64,000 nucleotides of DNA from assembly GCA_039516895.1 (NCBI GenBank), contig CP154437.1:868001-932000 (forward strand), written 5' to 3'. Shown here piece after piece: positions 1 to 9,841 of the stretch. This DNA comes from Campylobacter coli. GTDB lineage: Bacteria; Campylobacterota; Campylobacteria; Campylobacterales; Campylobacteraceae. The position numbers were made by a program, and so were the translations under genes. The number at the start of each line of letters is the position of its first letter. Position 1 is the stretch's first letter. The notes beneath the pieces were generated by a model. That model did not search any database and was not told the origin of the DNA. It saw nothing but the letters and a program-made list of their open reading frames with translations.

Positions 1-1008
1 GCAATGCGCTTAATGATAGGATTTTTAGCAGGTGTTTCAGGCTTTTTTGTTTTAAGCGGTGATAAATATCTTAATAATCGTCCTATGAAAAGAATTTGCA
101 AACCCTTAAGTGAAATTGGTGCGAAAATTTACGGCAGAGAACAGGCAAATTTAGCTCCACTTTGCATAGAGGGACAAAAATTAAAAGCTTTTGATTATAA
201 AAGTGAAATTTCTTCAGCTCAAGTTAAAACAGCTATGATTTTATCGGCTTTTAGAGCAGATAAAACTTCCAAATTTAGCGAAATATCTTTAAGCAGAAAC
301 CACAGCGAAAATATGTTAAAAGCTATGAATGCACCTTTAAAAATCAGTGAAGATAATTTAAGTCTTGAAATCTCTCCTTTAAATCAAGCTTTAAAAGCTC
401 AAGATATTCTTATACCTAACGATCCTTCTTCGGCTTTTTATTTTGCTTTAGCTGCGATTATTTTGCCTAATTCTAAAGTAGTTTTAAAAAATATTTTACT
501 CAATCCTACACGTATTGAAGCTTACAAAATTTTGCAAAAAATGGGTGCAAAACTTGAAATAAAAATTACACAAAATGATTTTGAAACCATAGGCGAAATT
601 CATGCAAGCTCAAGCGAGTTAAAAGCGGTAGAAGTTAAAGAAAATATAGCTTGGCTTATAGATGAAGCACCTGCTTTAGCCATAGCATTTGCCTTAGCAA
701 AAGGTAAATCTAAACTCATTAATGCCAAAGAACTTCGAGTAAAAGAAAGCGATAGAATTGCTGCTACGGTTGAAAATTTAAAACTTTGTGGAGTAAATGC
801 TAAAGAACTTGAAGACGGTTTTGAAATCGAAGGCTCTCAAATCAAAAAAGCTAAGATAAAAAGCTATGGAGATCACCGTATTGCTATGAGTTTTGCGATT
901 TTGGGCTTACTTTGTGGAATGGAAATTGATGAAGGTGAATGCATTAAAACTTCTTTCCCTAATTTTATGGATATTCTTGCAAAAATAGGAGCTAGAATTG
1001 ATTATTGA
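1..1008 (+). CDS. aroA: EPSP synthase, 5' end outside window
   Basis: Cytoplasmic shikimate-pathway enzyme that joins phosphoenolpyruvate to shikimate 3-phosphate. The frame is already open at base 1, so roughly 90 N-terminal residues lie outside; about 335 of the usual 428 or so are visible. Marks seen: AMRLMIG at the left edge (end of the PEP-binding loop), LRVKESDRI in the second half, and GDHRIAM near the C-terminus with the conserved DHR. Its stop lies 11 bases inside ispH, so the two are probably one transcript. Identification is firm; only the truncation limits it. Confidence 0.96.
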   Translation, partial: AMRLMIGFLAGVSGFFVLSGDKYLNNRPMKRICKPLSEIGAKIYGREQANLAPLCIEGQKLKAFDYKSEISSAQVKTAMILSAFRADKTSKFSEISLSRNHSENMLKAMNAPLKISEDNLSLEISPLNQALKAQDILIPNDPSSAFYFALAAIILPNSKVVLKNILLNPTRIEAYKILQKMGAKLEIKITQNDFETIGEIHASSSELKAVEVKENIAWLIDEAPALAIAFALAKGKSKLINAKELRVKESDRIAATVENLKLCGVNAKELEDGFEIEGSQIKKAKIKSYGDHRIAMSFAILGLLCGMEIDEGECIKTSFPNFMDILAKIGARIDY

Positions 1009-1828
1009 ATTAGCTAAAAATTATGGCTTTTGTTTTGGTGTAAAAAGAGCAATTAAAAAAGCCGAACAAATTAAAGACGCAGCGACCATAGGACCGCTTA
1101 TCCATAACAATGAAGAAATTTCTCGTTTGCAAAAAAATTTCAATGTTAAAACCTTAGAAAATATAAGGGCTTTAAGCGATGAAAAAAAGGCTATTATAAG
1201 GACGCATGGAATCACCAAGCAAGATTTAGAAGAACTTAAAAAGAAAGATATTGAAATTTTTGATGCAACTTGCCCTTTTGTAACCAAACCACAACAAATT
1301 TGCGAACAAATGAGTGCTGAAGGTTATGATGTAGTGATTTTTGGCGATGAAAATCATCCCGAAGTTAAGGGTGTAAGAAGTTATGTGACTACAAAAGCTT
1401 ATGTGGTTTTGGATAAAAAAGAACTCGAAGATATTAAATTGCCTAATAAAATTGCAGTTGTTAGCCAAACGACTAAAAAACCTGAGCATTTTATGGAAAT
1501 AGTCAATTTTTTAATTCTTAAGGTTAAAGAGGTAAGAGTTTTTAATACAATTTGCGATGCAACTTTTAAAAATCAAGATGCCATCAAAGAACTTTCGGTT
1601 AAAAGTGATGTGATGATAGTTGTTGGAGGTAAAAATTCAGCCAATACCAAGCAACTTTTTTTAATAGCTAAGGCAAATTGCGAAGACAGCTATCTTATCG
1701 AAACTGAAGAAGAATTGCAAAAAGAATGGTTTTTAAATAAAACGCATTGCGGAATTAGCGCTGGGGCTAGTACACCTGATTGGATTATTAAAAAAGTTAT
1801 AGCTAAAATAGAATCATTTAAGTGCTAA
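998..1828 (+). CDS. ispH: 4-hydroxy-3-methylbut-2-enyl diphosphate reductase
   Basis: Last enzyme of the MEP isoprenoid pathway, a cytoplasmic [4Fe-4S] reductase making IPP and DMAPP. 276 residues, normal for the family. The cluster cysteines are visible in YGFCFGVKRA (residue 12), DATCPFV (about 92) and NTICDATF (about 186); conserved histidines sit in IRTHG and ENHPEV. I chose the TTG start at 998 because AGGAG lies 7 bases upstream and nothing earlier is in frame; it overlaps the aroA stop. A 136-base gap with its own likely promoter follows before rpsA. Confidence 0.96.
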   Translation: MIIELAKNYGFCFGVKRAIKKAEQIKDAATIGPLIHNNEEISRLQKNFNVKTLENIRALSDEKKAIIRTHGITKQDLEELKKKDIEIFDATCPFVTKPQQICEQMSAEGYDVVIFGDENHPEVKGVRSYVTTKAYVVLDKKELEDIKLPNKIAVVSQTTKKPEHFMEIVNFLILKVKEVRVFNTICDATFKNQDAIKELSVKSDVMIVVGGKNSANTKQLFLIAKANCEDSYLIETEEELQKEWFLNKTHCGISAGASTPDWIIKKVIAKIESFKC

Positions 1829-1925
1829 AATCGTGATATTTTATTTTTTTAAAAAGTAAATAAAACTACAATTTAAAAAAAAATAATAAAAATTAAAATT
1901 CTTAACACTAATTAAAGAAAAATAA

Positions 1926-1933
1926 GGTAAAAT
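1926..1933 (+). promoter_or_regulatory. probable -10 element of rpsA
   Basis: GGTAAAAT lies 32 bases before the rpsA start in the only non-coding gap of this cluster. It fits the Campylobacter sigma-70 pattern, where an extended -10 follows AT-rich sequence and the -35 is weak. Inferred from the motif only. Confidence 0.45.
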
Positions 1934-1964
1934 CAGTCAAATTTTAATTTTTTTCAAAAGGACC

Positions 1965-3638
1965 ATGATGAGCGAGGTGAACAAAAAAGTTCAAAACAAT
2001 TTAGAGGACTATCTTGAAGATGAAGACTTTGGTCAGCTTTTAGAAGCTTTTGACAAGTCAAGAGAAGAAACTATAACCGAAGGCGTAATCGTAGAGATTA
2101 AAAATGATGAAGTCTATGTAGATATAGGTAGAAAATCAGAAGGTATTTTAGCATTAAATGAAATTCAAGATGAGAATGCTAATTTGTTATTTAAAGTAGG
2201 TGATAGCATTAAAGTTGCTGTTATAGGCTCTCGTGGTGGTAGATCTTTACTTTCTCACAAAAAAGCTTTAAGAAAAGAAAAAGTTATCGAATTTATTCAA
2301 AATTATAAAGAAGATGATGAGTATATTTTTGAAGTAAAAGTAGTGGGAAAAAATAAAGGCGGACTTGTTGTCGTAAATGATGATGATGTAGAATTTTTCT
2401 TACCAAAGTCACAATACGGCTTTAAAGAAAATAATAATATTATAGGTAAAACCTTTAAAGTTAAAATCATCAAAGTTGATAAAGAGGAACAAAGCATTAT
2501 TGTATCCAGAAAGAAAACTTTAGATGATGAAAGAAAAAAACGCAAGGAGCTTATTAATAATATCGCTCAGCAAGAAGGACTTATCGAAGGTGTTGTGAAA
2601 AAAATTACAACTTATGGTATGTTTGTTGATGTGGGTGGCGTTGATGGACTTGTTCATTACAGCGAAATTTCATACAAAGGACCTGTAAATCCTAGTATCT
2701 TATACAAAGAAGGAGATAAAGTTCCTGTTAAAGTAGTAAAATACGACAAAGATCGCAAACATTTATCCCTTTCTATCAAAGCAGCCTTACCTGATCCTTG
2801 GGGAGAGATTAAAGATAGCTTAGAAGTGGGCGATACTATCAAAGTTATTGTTTCAAATATAGAGCCATATGGTGCTTTTGTTGATCTTGGTAACGATATA
2901 GAAGGATTTTTGCATATCAGTGAAATTTCTTGGGATAAAAATATAAAAAATCCAAAAGATTACATAAGCAAGGGTCAAGAAATTGATGTTGAAGTGATTG
3001 AAATCAATTCAGACGAAAGACGCTTAAGAGTATCTTTGAGAAATTTACTTTCTAAACCTTTTGATGAATTTATGAAAAGTCATAAAATCGGCGATGTGAT
3101 AGAAGGAGAAGTAACTTCAACGACTTCTTTTGGTGCTTTTGTGAAAATTGGTTCTGTAGAAGGTCTTTTGCATAATGAAGATGCATCTTGGGATAGAAAT
3201 GAAAAATGTAAAGATAAATTTAACAATGGTGATATTATCAAAGTTAAGATTATCAAAATCGACGAAGAAGGGCAAAAAATTTCTTTAAGTATCAAAGAAC
3301 TTAGTGAATCCCCTGTTCAAGAATATGCCAAAAATCATAAAGTAGGTGATATTGTTAAAGGAAAAATCAGAGATATTAAAGATTTTGGTGTATTTGTAGA
3401 GCTAAATAAAAATGTGGATGCACTTATCCATAAAGAAGATATTAGTGCTTCAACTCTTGAGAATTTAAAAATCGGTGATGAGATTGAAGCAGCAATTGCA
3501 TTCATTGATGAAAAGAAAAATAGAATTCGCCTAAGTGTTAAAAATTTGGTTAAAATTAAAGAGCGAGAAGTATTGAATGAAATCAACAATGATGATAAAG
3601 TAACTTTAGGTGATATCATTAAAGATCAGTTAGCTTAA
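1965..3638 (+). CDS. rpsA: 30S ribosomal protein S1
   Basis: Binds mRNA on the small ribosomal subunit and helps start translation. 557 residues. Repeated S1 (OB-fold) domains are visible, each with a G-x-F-V-x-(I/V/L)-(G/L) strand: GMFVDVGGVDGLVH, GAFVDLGNDIEGFLH, GAFVKIGSVEGLLH and GVFVELNKNVDALIH, preceded by two more divergent ones, so six in all. Two ATG codons stand in tandem; AAGGA lies close to the first and at better spacing from the second (1968), so the true start may be 1968. The stop overlaps the ATG of the next gene. Confidence 0.96.
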   Translation: MMSEVNKKVQNNLEDYLEDEDFGQLLEAFDKSREETITEGVIVEIKNDEVYVDIGRKSEGILALNEIQDENANLLFKVGDSIKVAVIGSRGGRSLLSHKKALRKEKVIEFIQNYKEDDEYIFEVKVVGKNKGGLVVVNDDDVEFFLPKSQYGFKENNNIIGKTFKVKIIKVDKEEQSIIVSRKKTLDDERKKRKELINNIAQQEGLIEGVVKKITTYGMFVDVGGVDGLVHYSEISYKGPVNPSILYKEGDKVPVKVVKYDKDRKHLSLSIKAALPDPWGEIKDSLEVGDTIKVIVSNIEPYGAFVDLGNDIEGFLHISEISWDKNIKNPKDYISKGQEIDVEVIEINSDERRLRVSLRNLLSKPFDEFMKSHKIGDVIEGEVTSTTSFGAFVKIGSVEGLLHNEDASWDRNEKCKDKFNNGDIIKVKIIKIDEEGQKISLSIKELSESPVQEYAKNHKVGDIVKGKIRDIKDFGVFVELNKNVDALIHKEDISASTLENLKIGDEIEAAIAFIDEKKNRIRLSVKNLVKIKEREVLNEINNDDKVTLGDIIKDQLA

Positions 3639-4129
3639 TGATGAAAAAATATGCAACTATAAGCATTTTGAGTATTTTATTGCTCATTTTGCTTATTGTC
3701 GTTTTTGTACTGCTTTGGAAATTTAAAGCAAATTCTAATTTTATTCCCGAATTTGCTAAAGATACAAATACACATCAGATTGAGAAAAAACAAACCCGAG
3801 AACTCAGTTGGCAAGAAGAATTAGCTAAATGGCCTAGTAAAGATTTTACTCCTGCTGTGGAGCAATTTACACTACATTTTGATGCAGATACTAGCGAACT
3901 TAAAGAAAAAAATAAATACTATCAGCTTGTTGTTAGCAAGTATGATATTTACTCCATGTTTTGTTTAAGACAGACTTTGAATTCTTTTAATGTGAAGTAT
4001 TTTTTATTAAAATCCGGAGAAAGTCCTGAAATCTTTATAGATACAGGCAATAAAAATTTAATTGATGATATCATCAAAGAACTAAAAAAATATAAAATCC
4101 ATACAGAAGCGAAGGAGATTTGGTTATGA
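3638..4129 (+). CDS. membrane-anchored periplasmic protein with sporulation-related-type tail
   Basis: 163 residues, corresponding by position to the Cj0892c type of protein next to rpsA. One N-terminal transmembrane segment (residues about 8-29, ILSILLLILLIVVFVLLWKF) is followed by a linker and a C-terminal domain (about 88-163) whose YQLVVSKYDIYSMFCL...FNVKYFL pattern suggests a small alpha-beta fold. No catalytic motif is seen. Coupled to its neighbours: its ATG shares a base with the rpsA stop, and serA starts within its last codons. Role unknown; an envelope protein is the safest statement. Confidence 0.75.
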   Translation: MMKKYATISILSILLLILLIVVFVLLWKFKANSNFIPEFAKDTNTHQIEKKQTRELSWQEELAKWPSKDFTPAVEQFTLHFDADTSELKEKNKYYQLVVSKYDIYSMFCLRQTLNSFNVKYFLLKSGESPEIFIDTGNKNLIDDIIKELKKYKIHTEAKEIWL

Positions 4130-5709
4130 AAAAAAAGATTATTGTTTGTGATGCAATTTTAGATAAAGGTGTAGAGCTTTTAAGAAAAGCTGAGGATATT
4201 GAGCTTATAGAAGCTGCTAAAGTTCCGAAAAATGAGTTAATGGATATGCTTGCAGATGTAGAAGTTGCTATTACTAGAAGTTCTACTGATGTGGATGCAA
4301 ATTTTTTAAACCATGCTAAAAAACTCAAAGCTCTTATACGCGCAGGAGTAGGAGTGGATAATGTTGATATCCCTGAATGCTCTAAGCGTGGCGTTATAGT
4401 AATGAATGTCCCAACTGCTAATACTATTGCTGCAGTAGAGCTTACTATGGCACATCTTTTAAGTTCTGCTAGAAGCTTTGTTAATGCGCATAATTTTTTA
4501 AAGAATGAAAGAAAATGGGAAAGAGAAAAATGGTATGGCGTAGAACTTATGGGTAAAACCTTGGGTGTTATCGGTTTTGGTAATATAGGTTCGCGTGTAG
4601 CCATCCGCGCTAAAGCTTTTGGTATGAAAATTTTAGCTTATGATCCATATATTTCAGCTTCTAAAATCACAGACTTAGATATGGAGCAAGCAAAAAGCTT
4701 AGATGAAATTCTTACTCAAAGCGATTTTATCACTATTCATACACCAAAAACCAAAGAAACTAATGGTATGATTGGCATAAATGAAATTGCAAAAATGAAA
4801 GATGGCATAAGACTTATTAATTGCGCTCGTGGAGGTTTATATACAGAAGAGGCTTTATGTGAGGGCTTAAAAAGTGGTAAAATAGCTTGGCTTGGTATCG
4901 ATGTTTTTGAAAAAGAGCCTGCTACTAATCATCCTCTTTTAGATTTTGAAAATGTTTCAGTAACTTCTCATCTTGGTGCAAACACTCTAGAAAGTCAAGA
5001 TAATATTGCAAGAGAAGCTTGTGAACAAGCTCTCAGCGCAGCTAGAGGCGTAGCATACCCTAATGCTCTTAATCTACCGATTAAAACCGAGGATTTACCG
5101 CCTTTTGTAGCACCTTATATAGAACTTGTTTCGAAGATGGCATTTTTAGCAGTTCAAATCGATAAAAATCCTATAAAAAGTATTAAACTAGAAGCAGAAG
5201 GAGTAATAGGTGAATATGCTACTTCAATGCTTACTTTTGCTGCTGTAGGAGCTTTAAGTGGAATTTTAGGTGAAAAAATAAATTATGTTAATGCTGAATT
5301 TGTTGCAAAAGAAAAAGGCGTGGACTTATCTTGCGAAACTCTTCCAAATAGTGGTTATAACAACAAACTTAGTGTTAAAATCATCACAGAAAATTCAAAT
5401 ATCAATGTTTCAGGAACTGTATTTAACGAAAATGAACAACGCATAGTTGGATTAAATGGCTTCCAAACTGATTTTAAACCAAAAGGAAAAATGATCATTT
5501 TCAAAAATAAAGATATCCCAGGGGTTATTGCTAAAATCAGCTCTGTCTTAGCATCTAAAAATATCAATATTGCTGATTTTAGATTGGGTAGAGATGGTTT
5601 TGGATATGCTTTAGCAGTGGTATTAATCGATGAAAAAGTGCAAAAAGAAGTTTTAGAAGAATTAAGACAATTAGAGGCGTGTATATTTGTACAATATGTC
5701 GAAATCTAA
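4126..5709 (+). CDS. serA: D-3-phosphoglycerate dehydrogenase
   Basis: First enzyme of serine synthesis, oxidising 3-phosphoglycerate with NAD. 527 residues, the long bacterial form with an extra intervening domain and a C-terminal ACT domain. Seen: the Rossmann motif GVIGFGNIGSRVA (about 145), the catalytic arginine in NCARGGLY (about 235), a glutamate in GIDVFEKEP and the histidine in VTSHLGANT (about 285); the ACT domain begins near GKMIIFKNKDIPGV (about 455). The ATG at 4126 has AAGGAG 8 bases upstream; the in-frame TTG two codons earlier is less likely. ATGA overlap with the preceding gene. Confidence 0.95.
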   Translation: MKKKIIVCDAILDKGVELLRKAEDIELIEAAKVPKNELMDMLADVEVAITRSSTDVDANFLNHAKKLKALIRAGVGVDNVDIPECSKRGVIVMNVPTANTIAAVELTMAHLLSSARSFVNAHNFLKNERKWEREKWYGVELMGKTLGVIGFGNIGSRVAIRAKAFGMKILAYDPYISASKITDLDMEQAKSLDEILTQSDFITIHTPKTKETNGMIGINEIAKMKDGIRLINCARGGLYTEEALCEGLKSGKIAWLGIDVFEKEPATNHPLLDFENVSVTSHLGANTLESQDNIAREACEQALSAARGVAYPNALNLPIKTEDLPPFVAPYIELVSKMAFLAVQIDKNPIKSIKLEAEGVIGEYATSMLTFAAVGALSGILGEKINYVNAEFVAKEKGVDLSCETLPNSGYNNKLSVKIITENSNINVSGTVFNENEQRIVGLNGFQTDFKPKGKMIIFKNKDIPGVIAKISSVLASKNINIADFRLGRDGFGYALAVVLIDEKVQKEVLEELRQLEACIFVQYVEI

Positions 5710-6358
5710 AATTCTTATCATAGAAGATGATACAGATTTAAATGATTTGCTTAGTTTGAGGCTTAAGGCTTGTGATTATCAAATTTTTTCCTTGCTAGAT
5801 TTTAAAGAAGTTGAAGATTTGCTCGATAATGAGCAAATCGATCTTTTGATAGTTGATAGAAATCTTCCAAGTGGAGATTCTTTGGATAAGATTAAAGAGC
5901 TAAGAAAGCAGGGCTATAAAGAAGCGGTGATTTTTCTAACCGCTAAAACCCTGCATCAAGACTTGCTTGAAGGTTTTGAAAGCGGTTGTGATGATTATAT
6001 GTGCAAGCCTTTTGATTTTAATGAATTATTGCTTCGCATTAAAGCCATCTTAAAGCGTCATAAAAGAGAAGAAGAGAGATTGGTTTTTAAAGATTTCTCT
6101 TTGGATTTAATCAATTATGAATTTTTCTATAAAAATGAAAAACTAGATATTTCAAATTTAGAATATGAGCTTTTAAAATGCTTTTTTGAAAATCCCAATG
6201 CTTTGTTAACACGACAATTTTTAAGCGAAAGCGTATGGAAAGATGACACTACAAGCGATAAAACAATCAATATAGCATTAACAAGACTAAGAAACAAATT
6301 CCCAAAGCTTAAAGAGTATATTATAAGCGTTAGAGGTATTGGTTATAAGATATGCTAA
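5687..6358 (+). CDS. OmpR-family response regulator
   Basis: Two-component DNA-binding regulator. Receiver domain in the first 120 residues with acidic pair EDD near the N-terminus, phosphoacceptor aspartate in LIVDRNLP, and the conserved threonine and lysine in IFLTAK and CKPF. C-terminal winged helix ending RLRNKFPKLK...ISVRGIGYKI, typical of OmpR/PhoB. Start uncertain: TTG at 5687 has AGAGG about 10 bases upstream, ATG at 5696 lacks good spacing. It overlaps serA by about 20 bases and the kinase gene by 7. Matches Cj0890c of NCTC 11168 by order. Confidence 0.93.
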   Translation: MYNMSKSKILIIEDDTDLNDLLSLRLKACDYQIFSLLDFKEVEDLLDNEQIDLLIVDRNLPSGDSLDKIKELRKQGYKEAVIFLTAKTLHQDLLEGFESGCDDYMCKPFDFNELLLRIKAILKRHKREEERLVFKDFSLDLINYEFFYKNEKLDISNLEYELLKCFFENPNALLTRQFLSESVWKDDTTSDKTINIALTRLRNKFPKLKEYIISVRGIGYKIC

Positions 6359-7635
6359 AAACTAAAAATATTTTTATAGCTTTTTTTGTTCTACTAATTT
6401 TATCTTTTGGTGTGATTTTTTACACACTTACAAATTCTTATTTGAATTTTTTACTCTTAAAGCAATACGAACAAAAAATCAAAAGCCTTGATGATGTTTT
6501 AAAATTTTCACTTTTAAAACATTTAAATTCTGATAATATCAAAGAATTCGCACAAGATACAAGGGCGGATTTTATTATTTTGAAAGATGATTTTGAGATT
6601 TCTTCTGTTTTAAATGCGGATTTATTTTTAAATTTAAAAGAAAATACAATTTATGATTTAAACTCTAAAAGAATTCTTGTAAAAAATTTTACCTATAAAG
6701 ACTATAAATATATGATCATTGTTTATCCAAGATTTTTGAATTTGCAAAATTTTTGGTTAAAAATAAGCATAAGCTTTGGGCTTTATTTTATGCTTGTTTT
6801 TATTTTGGTGTTTTTTATGGGAAGAAAACTAGCAAAAAGTTTTAAAAAAATTTTAGAATTTTTAAATTTTATCAATGATTCAAAATCTGTTATTTTAGAA
6901 GATAGCATTTTTAAAGAGCTCAATTTGCTAAATAAAAAACTTTTAAAAACAAAAGAGAAAATCTTAAAAAATACTCAAAAAAATAAAAAACAAAGCGACA
7001 AGATTGCTCTTAAAAATACTCAATTAGCAAGTGTTATTTCTGCTATTTCTCATGAGTTAAAAAATCCCTTAAGTGTAATTGAACTTAGTTTAGAAATGCT
7101 TAAGGATGAGAATTTAAAAGATGAAAAACTCAAAAAAGAATTATTAGAAAAAATTTCACGCCAAAGTCTAAAGCTAAATGCTTTAACACATAAACTTAAT
7201 TTCGTTTTTAATCTCAACCACGAAGCTTTACAAATGCAAGAATTTGATCTTTTTGCTTTGTGTGAAAAAATTGTTAAAAACCCAGGTTTTGAAAGAGTGA
7301 TTTTACGCGGAAAAAGCACTAAGGTAAAAGCTGATGAGTTTTTAATCGAACAAGTGATTATCAACTTACTTTCCAATGCCTTAAAATACAGCCAAAAAGA
7401 AGTTATTTTAATTGCACAAGATCAAAAGATTAGTGTTTTGGATTTTGGCAAGGGTATAGAAGAGGATCAATTAAAGCTTATTACGAAAAAATTTTATAAA
7501 ATTAATACCAAAAGTGATAATTCTTTCGGACTTGGACTCTTTTTAGTAAAAAAAATTTTAAGTATACACAAAAGCTATTTAGAAATTTCTAGCACTGTAT
7601 CGCAGGGTTCTAAATTCAGTTTTAAACTTTACTAA
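6352..7635 (+). CDS. membrane sensor histidine kinase
   Basis: Partner of the response regulator just upstream (7-base overlap). 427 residues: transmembrane helix about 7-27, a short periplasmic loop of about 110 residues, a second helix about 145-162, then a coiled linker. HisKA domain with phosphoacceptor histidine in SAISHELKNPLSV (about 232). HATPase domain with N box INLLSNALKYS, G1 box DFGKGIEE and G2 box FGLGLFLVKK. The signal is not predictable from sequence. Matches Cj0889c by order. Confidence 0.93.
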   Translation: MLKTKNIFIAFFVLLILSFGVIFYTLTNSYLNFLLLKQYEQKIKSLDDVLKFSLLKHLNSDNIKEFAQDTRADFIILKDDFEISSVLNADLFLNLKENTIYDLNSKRILVKNFTYKDYKYMIIVYPRFLNLQNFWLKISISFGLYFMLVFILVFFMGRKLAKSFKKILEFLNFINDSKSVILEDSIFKELNLLNKKLLKTKEKILKNTQKNKKQSDKIALKNTQLASVISAISHELKNPLSVIELSLEMLKDENLKDEKLKKELLEKISRQSLKLNALTHKLNFVFNLNHEALQMQEFDLFALCEKIVKNPGFERVILRGKSTKVKADEFLIEQVIINLLSNALKYSQKEVILIAQDQKISVLDFGKGIEEDQLKLITKKFYKINTKSDNSFGLGLFLVKKILSIHKSYLEISSTVSQGSKFSFKLY

Positions 7636-7643
7636 GGAAAAAA

Positions 7644-9578
7644 ATGGCACTTATTGATTTAATCGACGCTTCAAAAAAATTTGGAGAAAAAATTGTTTTA
7701 AATGAGGCAAATTTTAGCGCCAATGAAGGCGAAAAAATAGCCATCATAGGAAAAAATGGAGAAGGAAAATCAAGTCTTTTAAAAGCGCTTTTAGGCACTT
7801 TAACTTTAGATAGCGGCAGAGTAGTAAGGCAAAATGGAAAAAGCATAGCCATGCTTTCACAAACTGTTGATTTTAATGCAAATTTAAGTGTCAAAGAAGC
7901 CATAAAAATCGAACTTGAAGAAATTTATAATACTTTAAAAGAATATGAAGCATTGCAAAGCAAACTCGAAAAAGAGCCTACGAATAAAGATTATTTAAAA
8001 CAAATAGATGATTCAATTGCTCTAATTGATAGCAAAGATGCTTGGAATATCGAAGCTAAAATCACGCGCGTTTTAAAAGAATTTAGCCTATTAGATTACT
8101 CTGATCGTTTGGTTTGCACTCTAAGTGGTGGTGAAATTCGTAGGGTAGGTCTTTGTATACTTTTGCTCAAAAATCCTGATATTTTATTGCTTGATGAGCC
8201 TACAAACCATCTTGATGTTTATATGACAAGCTTTTTAGAGGATTTGTTAAAAAATTCAAAGATGTGCGTGATTTTTATCTCGCATGATAGGTATTTCATA
8301 GATGCAATTGCACATAGATGCGTAGAAGTTGATCAAGGCAAACTCAGTGTATTTAAGGGTGGTTATGCGAATTATTTAGAGAAAAAAACTCAAATTCTAG
8401 AAAGCTTAGCCAAAAGCCATGAAACGCTTTTAAAGCATTTAAAAAGCGAGGAAGAATGGCTTAGAAGAGGTGTTAAAGCAAGACTTAAAAGAAATGAAGG
8501 ACGCAAAGAGCGTATTTTTAAAATGCGTGAAGAAGCTAAAAAAAATCCTGGTGCCATCAAGCGTTTAAAGCTTGAAATTTCAAGAGCAGCTTTAAATTTT
8601 ACAGGAGAAAAAATTCCTAATCGCAAAAAAATGCTTTTTGAGCTTAAAAATGTAAGTAAAAATTTAGGAGAAAAAGCTCTTTTTACAGATTTTTCAAGTC
8701 GTATTTTACAAGGTGAACGCATTGCCATAGTAGGAAAAAATGGCTGCGGAAAGTCTACTTTTTTAAAAATACTTTTAGGTGAGTTAAAACAAGATAGCGG
8801 AGAGATCAAGCGTGGAGAGATCAAGATAGGATATTTTGATCAAGCTAGAAGTCTTGTAAATTCAGATAAAACCTTGCTTGAAATTTTCTGTCCTAATGGA
8901 GGTGATAGAGTTGAAGTGCGTGGAAAAAATATGCATGTTTATGGATATTTAAAAAATTTCTTATTTCCTAAAGAATTTTTAGATAAAAGTGTTTCTGTTT
9001 TAAGTGGTGGAGAAAAAAATCGCGTCGCCTTAGCTTTGCTTTTTACAGAAGAATATGATGTTTTAATCCTAGATGAGCCTACAAATGATCTTGATATAGC
9101 GACTATTAATATTTTAGAAGAATATTTACTTAGCTTTGAAGGAGCCATTTTGCTAGTATCTCATGATAGATATTTTGTAGATAAAATCGCTACTAAACTT
9201 TATGCTTTTGAAAGTGGTGCTAAGATCAATATTTTACACACCCTTTATACTGAATACCTTGAAAATGAAAAAGAAATGCAAGAATTTGATGATTATATTT
9301 CAGGCCTTGATTTACAACAAGAGCAAACTCACACACAAAAAGAAAAAAATAGTAAAAAGCTAAGCTATAAAGAAAATGAAATTTTAAAAAATCATCCCGA
9401 AAAAATAGAAATTCTTGAAAAACAAATTTCCAAATTAAATGATGATCTTTCAAATCCAAGTGTATATCAAGAAATAGGCATAAATACTCTTTATAAAGAG
9501 CTAGAGCAAGCACAAAAAGAATTAGAAAAACTAGAAAGTGAGTATTTTGAAGTTTTAGAAAAAAGCGAAAATCTATAA
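7644..9578 (+). CDS. ABC-F family ATPase (Uup/EttA-like), no membrane domain
   Basis: 644 residues with two ABC cassettes in one chain and no transmembrane segments, the layout of ABC-F translation factors that act on the ribosome E site. Walker A motifs GKNGEGKSS (about 37) and GKNGCGKST (about 370); signatures LSGGEIRRV and LSGGEKNRV; Walker B LLLDEPTNHLD and LILDEPTNDLD; switch histidines in ISHDRYF and VSHDRYF. The linker between cassettes (about 250-330) is basic, and a coiled-coil tail (about 580-640) is typical of Uup. It starts 9 bases after the kinase gene, so it may belong to that transcript. Confidence 0.93.
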   Translation: MALIDLIDASKKFGEKIVLNEANFSANEGEKIAIIGKNGEGKSSLLKALLGTLTLDSGRVVRQNGKSIAMLSQTVDFNANLSVKEAIKIELEEIYNTLKEYEALQSKLEKEPTNKDYLKQIDDSIALIDSKDAWNIEAKITRVLKEFSLLDYSDRLVCTLSGGEIRRVGLCILLLKNPDILLLDEPTNHLDVYMTSFLEDLLKNSKMCVIFISHDRYFIDAIAHRCVEVDQGKLSVFKGGYANYLEKKTQILESLAKSHETLLKHLKSEEEWLRRGVKARLKRNEGRKERIFKMREEAKKNPGAIKRLKLEISRAALNFTGEKIPNRKKMLFELKNVSKNLGEKALFTDFSSRILQGERIAIVGKNGCGKSTFLKILLGELKQDSGEIKRGEIKIGYFDQARSLVNSDKTLLEIFCPNGGDRVEVRGKNMHVYGYLKNFLFPKEFLDKSVSVLSGGEKNRVALALLFTEEYDVLILDEPTNDLDIATINILEEYLLSFEGAILLVSHDRYFVDKIATKLYAFESGAKINILHTLYTEYLENEKEMQEFDDYISGLDLQQEQTHTQKEKNSKKLSYKENEILKNHPEKIEILEKQISKLNDDLSNPSVYQEIGINTLYKELEQAQKELEKLESEYFEVLEKSENL

Positions 9579-9606
9579 ATTTTTATAAATAAAACATAAA
9601 AATTTA

Positions 9607-9636
9607 TTGACAAAAATTATTAAATTTTATTATAAT
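9607..9636 (+). promoter_or_regulatory. consensus sigma-70 promoter of tRNA-Gly
   Basis: TTGACA (9607-9612), an 18-base spacer and TATAAT (9631-9636) lie 14 bases before the tRNA. A perfect -35 is unusual in Campylobacter and fits a stable-RNA gene. Confidence 0.85.
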
Positions 9637-9649
9637 TTGACTTCAAATT

Positions 9650-9724
9650 GCGGGAATAGCTCAGGGGTAGAGCACAACCTTGCCAAGGTTGGGGTCGCGA
9701 GTTCGAATCTCGTTTCCCGCTCCA
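9650..9724 (+). tRNA. tRNA-Gly (GCC)
   Basis: 75 bases. The acceptor arms GCGGGAA and TTCCCGC pair, the T arm contains GTTCGAATC, and CCA is encoded at the end. The anticodon loop TTGCCAA gives GCC. It sits between two divergently organised core blocks. Confidence 0.97.
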
Positions 9725-9841
9725 TACTTCATATTGCAAATTTATTCTTATATATTTTTGTTTCCATTTGTTTAAAACATCTTCTAAGATAAATCAAATT
9801 TTTAAAAAGAATGCTATTAATAAACTTATAAAAAATTATAT

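Noticed and set aside
9607-9792. 61-codon frame over the tRNA-Gly region
   Set aside because: It lies across the tRNA and its promoter and has no ribosome site.
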